Shown here: piece after piece, positions 33,016-37,565 of the stretch
Layout of the letters: each line of letters starts with the position of its first letter
How positions within the stretch are numbered: the first letter of the stretch is position 1
Assembly (NCBI GenBank): GCA_903960515.1
Contig: CAJCBL010000207.1
Coordinates: 1-37,565, forward strand
Source: an uncultured Verrucomicrobiota bacterium
GTDB taxonomy: Bacteria > Verrucomicrobiota > Verrucomicrobiia > Opitutales > Opitutaceae
Direction of reading: 5' to 3'
DNA: 37,565 nucleotides
Notes under the pieces: generated by a model
Database searches by the model: none
The model's input: only the letters and a program-made list of their open reading frames with translations
Told to the model about the DNA's origin: nothing
Position numbers and translations under genes: made by a program

Positions 33016-33489
33016 ATGTCCACCACGACCACCAACTCCGACTCCCTCACCCTGCGCCTCGCCGGGAGCGGACTGCGCGCCACCCCTCAGCGCGAGATAG
33101 TCTACCTAGTCCTCTTGGAGCGCCGCGACCACCCGACCGCCGACGAGCTCTTCGCCCGTGTGAAGCTTCGGATGCCCACCATCTCCTTGGCCACCGTTTA
33201 CAACTGCCTAGAGGCCCTCGTGCAGTGCGCTCTGGTGAAGCAGGTCAATTTCGAGCGCGAGCCCACCCGCTACTGCTCGAATCTTACCGAGCACGCGCAC
33301 TTTATCGATACCGCAACCGGAGAGATCATCGATATCTCCATGACCCCGGAATACATCGCTCGGCTCAAGGAGGCGCTCCCTCCCGGCTTCGCCATGGACG
33401 AGGTTGAACTCAACTTCCGCGGCTCCGCGGCTGCCTCGGCCCTAAATATTCCTGCCACTTCCGGCCAACCCGGCCCCATCCCTGCTTAA
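33016..33489 (+). CDS. Fur-family transcription regulator without structural zinc cysteines
   Basis: The 157-residue protein has the Fur winged helix ([50 protein letters not shown]). Metal-site residues matching PerR are His39, His93, His95 and Asp106; the PerR Asp85 position is Cys87. The two CxxC zinc motifs are absent: the first reads HFIDTATGE, and the C-terminus has none. It probably senses iron, haem or peroxide and, from its place 71 bases ahead of sufC, controls Fe-S assembly. A PerR-like box precedes it. Fur, PerR or Irr cannot be chosen from sequence alone. Confidence 0.82.
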   Translation: MSTTTTNSDSLTLRLAGSGLRATPQREIVYLVLLERRDHPTADELFARVKLRMPTISLATVYNCLEALVQCALVKQVNFEREPTRYCSNLTEHAHFIDTATGEIIDISMTPEYIARLKEALPPGFAMDEVELNFRGSAAASALNIPATSGQPGPIPA

Positions 33490-33560
33490 GTGCCTGCGAC
33501 GATAGCACGTTCACGCCCACCGTTTCTCCTTCACTCCCTTTCTCCCTCAGTCCCTTTCCC

Positions 33561-34331
33561 ATGAACGCCCTCGAGATCAACGACCTCCACATCAACATCG
33601 CCGAAAAGCCGATCGTCAAAGGCCTCACACTCACGGTCCGCAAAGGCGAGGTGCACGCCATCATGGGGCCCAACGGCACCGGCAAGAGCACCTTGGCCAA
33701 GGCCATCGCCGGCCACCCCGACTACGAGATCACCTCGGGCAGCGTGCTGCTCGACGGCCGCAATATCCTGGAAATGGAGCCCGATGAGCGCGCCCGCGCC
33801 GGCCTCTTCCTGGCCTTCCAGTATCCCTGCGAGATCCCCGGTGTATCCATCGCCAACTTCCTTCGCGCCGCCTCCCAGGCCCGCCTGCCCGAGGGCGAGG
33901 AGATCGACGCCACCGCCTACTACAAGCGCCTCTACTCCAAGATGGACGCCCTCAAGATCGACCGGAAGTTCACCGCCCGCTCGGTCAACGAAGGCTTCTC
34001 CGGCGGCGAAAAGAAACGCTGCGAGATCCTCCAGATGGCCATGCTTGAACCGTCCTACGCCGTCATGGACGAAACCGACTCCGGCCTCGACATCGATGCT
34101 CTCAAGATCGTGGCCGAAGGCGTCAACGCCCTGCGCGGTCCCAAGCTCGGCGTACTGCTCATCACCCACTACCAACGCCTCCTCGACTACATCGTGCCCG
34201 ATTTCGTCCACGTGATGTGGGACGGGCGCATCGTGAAAAGTGGTGACAAGTCCCTCGCCCTCGAACTCGAGGCCAAGGGCTACGACTGGGTGAAGGCCGA
34301 GTTCGCCGCCACCACCGCCGCCGCCAAGTAG
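33561..34331 (+). CDS. sufC: Fe-S cluster assembly ATPase SufC
   Basis: The 256-residue protein is an ABC ATPase: Walker [10 protein letters not shown] (36-44), Q-loop FQYPCEIPG, signature FSGGEKKR (146-153) and Walker [20 protein letters not shown] and DETDSGLD are typical of SufC, which drives the SufBCD scaffold that builds Fe-S clusters in the cytoplasm. It is followed by sufB after 80 bases. Confidence 0.95.
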   Translation: MNALEINDLHINIAEKPIVKGLTLTVRKGEVHAIMGPNGTGKSTLAKAIAGHPDYEITSGSVLLDGRNILEMEPDERARAGLFLAFQYPCEIPGVSIANFLRAASQARLPEGEEIDATAYYKRLYSKMDALKIDRKFTARSVNEGFSGGEKKRCEILQMAMLEPSYAVMDETDSGLDIDALKIVAEGVNALRGPKLGVLLITHYQRLLDYIVPDFVHVMWDGRIVKSGDKSLALELEAKGYDWVKAEFAATTAAAK

Positions 34332-34411
34332 GACCGGTCTCCGACCGGTTCATCCCGCGCCCCCCTCATCCACTTCGCCTTCCCTCCTCCACTCCGTCCC
34401 CAAGGGCCACC

Positions 34412-35869
34412 ATGAGCTCCACTCCCGATTCCGAAGCCACCATCGTCCCAACCGAGGATACCACCGAGGTTAGTCCTGTCACCGGCATCGATCAGGCCGT
34501 GGGCGACTTCACCTACGATGTGAAGTACAACTTCGACGCCGGCACCGGCCTCAACGCCGCCACCATCGACTACATCAGCGCGGCCAAGAAGGAGGCGGAG
34601 TGGATCCGCGAGTTCCGCCACAAGGCGCTGAAGAAGTTCGAGTCGATGCCTCTGCCCACCCACTGGGCCACCAAGGATCTCGAGAACATCGATTTCCAAA
34701 AAATCCGCTACTACCTCGCCCAGGGCCAGAAGCCGAAGCGCTCCTGGGAGGATGTGCCCGACGACATCAAGAAGACTTTCGAGCGCCTTGGTATCCCCGA
34801 ACAGGAGCGCAAGTTCCTGGCCGGCGTCGAGGCCCAGTTCGACTCCGAGGCCGCGTACTCGAACATCAAGGAGGCCGTCCAGAAACAGGGCGTGATCTTC
34901 ATGAACTCGACCCAGGCCCTGCGCGAGCACCCGGAGATCTTCCGCAAGTGGTTCGGCAAGGTCATCCCGGTATCCGACAACAAGTTCTCGGCGCTCAACA
35001 GCGCCGTGTTCTCCGGGGGCTCCTTCATCTACGTGCCGCCCGGCATCAAGGTCACTCATCCGCTCCAGGCCTATTTCCGCATCAACGCGGAGAACTTCGG
35101 CCAGTTCGAGCGCACCCTCATCATCGTGGACGAGGGCAGCGAGGTCACCTACATGGAAGGCTGCACCGCCCCGAAGTTCACCACCTCCACGCTGCACAGC
35201 GCGGTGGTGGAGCTCGTGGCCCTCAAGGGCGCGAAGATCCAATACATCACCGTCCAGAACTGGGCGCCCAACGTCTTCAATCTCGTAACCAAGCGCGGCC
35301 TCGCCATGGAGAACGCCGAGATCAAGTGGATCGACTGCAACATCGGCTCGCGACTCACCATGAAGTACCCGGGCGTGGTGCTCAAGGGCGAGGGTGCCCG
35401 CGGCGAAGTCATCTCCATCGCCCTGGCCAACGACGGCCAGCACCAAGATACCGGGGCGAAGATGGTCCACGCCGCCAACAACACCACCTCCACGGTCATC
35501 TCCAAGTCGATCTCCGTGGGCGAGGGCCGGGCGACGTATCGCGGTGTCGTACACATCCCCAAGCACCTCAAGGGATGCAAGAACAACACCGAGTGCGACG
35601 CCCTCCTGATCAACACCACCAGCCGCACCGACACGTATCCGGCGATCACCGTTAAGGGTGGCGACAACTACACCCAGCACGAGGCCAGCGTGACCAAGGT
35701 CAGCGAGGAGCAAATCTTCTACATGCAGCAGCGCGGCCTCACCGAGGCCGAGGCGATGAGTCTGGCGGTGAACGGCTTCGTCAACGACCTCGTGCGCCAG
35801 TTCCCGATGGAGTACTCGGTGGAGCTCAAGCGGCTCATCGACCTCGAAATGGAAGGAAGCGTCGGCTAA
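34412..35869 (+). CDS. sufB: Fe-S cluster assembly scaffold SufB
   Basis: The 485-residue protein matches SufB through its full length: [21 protein letters not shown] near the start, the beta-helix core ([24 protein letters not shown]), and Cys395 in [12 protein letters not shown], which matches the conserved Cys of the scaffold. The C-terminus [20 protein letters not shown] is typical. It forms a scaffold with SufC and SufD. Confidence 0.95.
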   Translation: MSSTPDSEATIVPTEDTTEVSPVTGIDQAVGDFTYDVKYNFDAGTGLNAATIDYISAAKKEAEWIREFRHKALKKFESMPLPTHWATKDLENIDFQKIRYYLAQGQKPKRSWEDVPDDIKKTFERLGIPEQERKFLAGVEAQFDSEAAYSNIKEAVQKQGVIFMNSTQALREHPEIFRKWFGKVIPVSDNKFSALNSAVFSGGSFIYVPPGIKVTHPLQAYFRINAENFGQFERTLIIVDEGSEVTYMEGCTAPKFTTSTLHSAVVELVALKGAKIQYITVQNWAPNVFNLVTKRGLAMENAEIKWIDCNIGSRLTMKYPGVVLKGEGARGEVISIALANDGQHQDTGAKMVHAANNTTSTVISKSISVGEGRATYRGVVHIPKHLKGCKNNTECDALLINTTSRTDTYPAITVKGGDNYTQHEASVTKVSEEQIFYMQQRGLTEAEAMSLAVNGFVNDLVRQFPMEYSVELKRLIDLEMEGSVG

Positions 35870-35878
35870 CGACGACCC

Positions 35879-36040
35879 ATTGCCGATTTGCGCTTGCCGA
35901 TTTTCGATTCCGAACGGCAGCGCACCGGCAACCGCCTAACCACCGACTGCACACCTCCGATCCGCGATCCCAACCCGCCGCCCAAGCCACGAGTCGGCCG
36001 CGTTCCGCCAATCGCAAATCGGCAATCCAAAATCGAAAAT
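35879..36040. repeat. Interleaved inverted repeats between sufB and sufD
   Basis: ATTGCCGATTTGCG at 35879-35892 has a perfect inverted copy at 36013-36026, and ATTTTCGATT at 35900-35909 has one at 36031-36040. The pairs are interleaved (A B ... A' B'), so they cannot form one nested hairpin. The 177-base gap holds no gene. Confidence 0.7.
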
Positions 36041-36046
36041 TTCCCG

Positions 36047-37396
36047 ATGTCCTCCGCCTCCCTCGCTCCCGCCGCCTCCATCGCCCCCGAGCCGGCCCTC
36101 ATCGCCCCCGCCGCCTTCGCAGCCGTCTCCGCCAAGCTCGGACACCTTCCCGCCTGGTGGACCGACCTCAAGCGCCGCGCCTGGGCCCACCACCTCGAGC
36201 TGCCGCTGCCGCGGCGCACCGACGAGCTCTGGCGCTTCTCCAGTATCCAGGGCCTGCGCTTGGCCGAGCCCTTCCCTCTCGCCGCCCCCGCATCCTCGGA
36301 GATCGTCGCCGCCCTGGTCGCCCGCTCCAACCTCGTCGAGCAAAAGACCGCACAGGCGATCTACGTCAACGACGTGCGCATCTCCCAGGAGTCCCTGCCC
36401 GACCACCTCGTAAAGGCCGGCGTGATCTTCGACTCCATCGAGAACGCCGTACTTCGCCACCCCTCTCTCATCCAGGCGCACTTCATGGCGCAGGACTCCG
36501 CCCTCGGCTCCCAGAAGCTCACCTCGCTGCACCGCGCGCTCACCACCGGCGGAGCCTTCATCTATGTGCCCAAGGGCGTGGAGGTGAACCTGCCGCTGGT
36601 CGTGTATCACTGGTCCTCCGGCACCCGCTCAGCCGTCTTCCCCCACACCCTCGTCGTGGCCGAGGACAACGCGAAGATCACCGTTGTCGAGTTCCGCCAG
36701 TCCGCCTCGGATACCGACACCACCTTCTCCGCCGGCGTCAACGACCTCTACGCCGGCCCCGGCGCCCAGGTCACCTTCGTCTCAGGACAACGCCTGAGCC
36801 GCTCGTCCCTGGGTTTTCAGGGCAACGAGACCGTGGTACAGCGCGATGGCCGCGTGCTCTCTCTCGGCCTCCAACTCGGCGGCCGCCAGGTGCGCACCGA
36901 GAGCCACAGCCGCCTCCAAGGCCCCGGCTCGTTCAGCCAGATGCTTTCGCTGGCCGTGGCCCACGGCGACCAGGAGTTCGACCAACGCACACTGCAGTCG
37001 CACCAAGTTCCGCACACCGGCTCCGACCTGCTCTACAAGAACGCCCTCTTCGACCAGGCCCGCACGATCTTCTCCGGTCTCATCGTCGTGGATGCGGGTG
37101 CTCAAAAGACGGATGCTTACCAGAGCAACCGCAACCTCCTCTGCTCGCCCGACGCCGAGTCCAACTCGCTGCCCGGCCTGGAGATCGAGGCCAACGACGT
37201 GCGCTGCACCCATGGAGCCACCAACGGCAAGATCGACGACGAGCAGATGTTCTATCTCGCCGCCCGCGGCATCTCCAAGCCCGTGGCCGAGGAGCTGCTG
37301 GTCTTCGGCTTCTTCGAGGAAGTGCTCGAGAAGCTCGAGAACGAGCATCTTCGCGGCGTGCTGAGGGAGCTGATCCAGTCGAAGTTCGCCAAGTAG
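36047..37396 (+). CDS. sufD: Fe-S cluster assembly protein SufD
   Basis: The ATG at 36047 gives 449 residues. The central beta-helix (GGAFIYVPKGVEVNLPLVVYHWSSG) and the C-terminal DVRCTHGATNGKIDDEQMFYLAARGI with His389 are diagnostic; that His is needed for iron entry in E. coli SufD. It completes the sufC-sufB-sufD order. Neither SufS nor SufU is seen before the window ends, so the cysteine desulphurase lies elsewhere or beyond. Upstream in-frame sequence is repeat DNA. Confidence 0.93.
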   Translation: MSSASLAPAASIAPEPALIAPAAFAAVSAKLGHLPAWWTDLKRRAWAHHLELPLPRRTDELWRFSSIQGLRLAEPFPLAAPASSEIVAALVARSNLVEQKTAQAIYVNDVRISQESLPDHLVKAGVIFDSIENAVLRHPSLIQAHFMAQDSALGSQKLTSLHRALTTGGAFIYVPKGVEVNLPLVVYHWSSGTRSAVFPHTLVVAEDNAKITVVEFRQSASDTDTTFSAGVNDLYAGPGAQVTFVSGQRLSRSSLGFQGNETVVQRDGRVLSLGLQLGGRQVRTESHSRLQGPGSFSQMLSLAVAHGDQEFDQRTLQSHQVPHTGSDLLYKNALFDQARTIFSGLIVVDAGAQKTDAYQSNRNLLCSPDAESNSLPGLEIEANDVRCTHGATNGKIDDEQMFYLAARGISKPVAEELLVFGFFEEVLEKLENEHLRGVLRELIQSKFAK

Positions 37397-37515
37397 TAGC
37401 GGGGAGCGGGTCGCGAGTAGCGGGGATCCGGATGCCCTCGCTACACCGCCCGCTCTGCTTTCCGTTCTTTTCCCGGTAGCGAAGCTCGCAAGAGTTTCGT
37501 CCGACCGCCTTCTTT

Positions 37516-37565
37516 TGTAGGAGCGTGCTTGCACGCGATCTGTGCTCAGAATCGCGTGCAAGCAC
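37516..37565. repeat. REP-like hairpin cut by window end
   Basis: The left arm TGTAGGAGCGTGCTTGCACG, the loop, and the first 15 or so bases of the right arm are present. It lies about 120 bases past the sufD stop. Confidence 0.8.

Noticed and set aside
34280-35713. 477-codon minus-strand frame opposite sufB
   Set aside because: Mirror of the conserved SufB frame, rich in Gly/Val/Asp, without any family feature.

Overview
The window is GC-rich bacterial chromosome, densely coded on both strands. It carries housekeeping genes (infA, xerD-type recombinase, tadA, rpmG, tRNA-Tyr, rnpB, tatD, trxB, sufCBD), a TolB-like protein, porin-like and type IV pilin-like genes, and dispersed palindromic repeats, so the host is a diderm (Gram-negative-type) bacterium. 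Several traits suggest Verrucomicrobiota, possibly Opitutales: a Fur-type gene next to sufCBD, an Mrp gene next to a SufT-like gene, and a PTS EIIA/diadenylate cyclase fusion. That placement is an inference; nothing here proves it. No phage, plasmid or transposase gene was found.

Layout. 0.2-2.0 kb: polytopic membrane protein of glycosyltransferase-C type. 2.4-4.3 kb (minus): infA, a XerC/D recombinase and a small secreted lysozyme-like protein. 4.4-5.7 kb (plus): tadA and a superoxide dismutase. 6.1-9.2 kb (minus): a degenerate receiver-domain protein, an orphan periplasmic binding protein and a DcaP-like porin. 9.8-13.0 kb: tolB (minus) divergent from an mrp - sufT-like - small unknown gene operon (plus). 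13.3-15.3 kb (minus): nuoA, an EIIA-diadenylate cyclase fusion and rpmG, ending at a strong terminator. 15.8-16.6 kb: tRNA-Tyr and a VapBC-type toxin-antitoxin pair.

16.7-24.6 kb: a three-module cytoplasmic glycosyltransferase coupled to a membrane GT39-like protein, facing a paralogue of the latter that has lost its N-terminal third. 24.7-29.6 kb (plus): a CHASE4-like histidine kinase, a NarL-type regulator and three minor-pilin genes (PilV-, PilW- and PilX-like). 29.7-30.2 kb: RNase P RNA (minus), with a perfect 12-bp P1 helix. 30.7-32.6 kb: tatD and trxB, divergent. 33.0-37.4 kb: Fur-family regulator, sufC, sufB, sufD, with a Fur/PerR-like box ahead of the regulator.

Themes. Iron-sulphur cluster biogenesis appears twice (mrp/sufT and sufCBD), together with oxidative-stress genes (sod, trxB, a PerR-like Fur). 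Cell-surface polysaccharide and pilus functions fill the middle. A REP-like palindrome family with core GTAGGAGCGTGCTTGCACGC recurs at the 3' ends of at least six genes, and is strikingly like the REP elements of Pseudomonas. The most unusual coding feature is the EIIA / pyruvate-kinase-C-like / diadenylate cyclase fusion beside a solitary nuoA.
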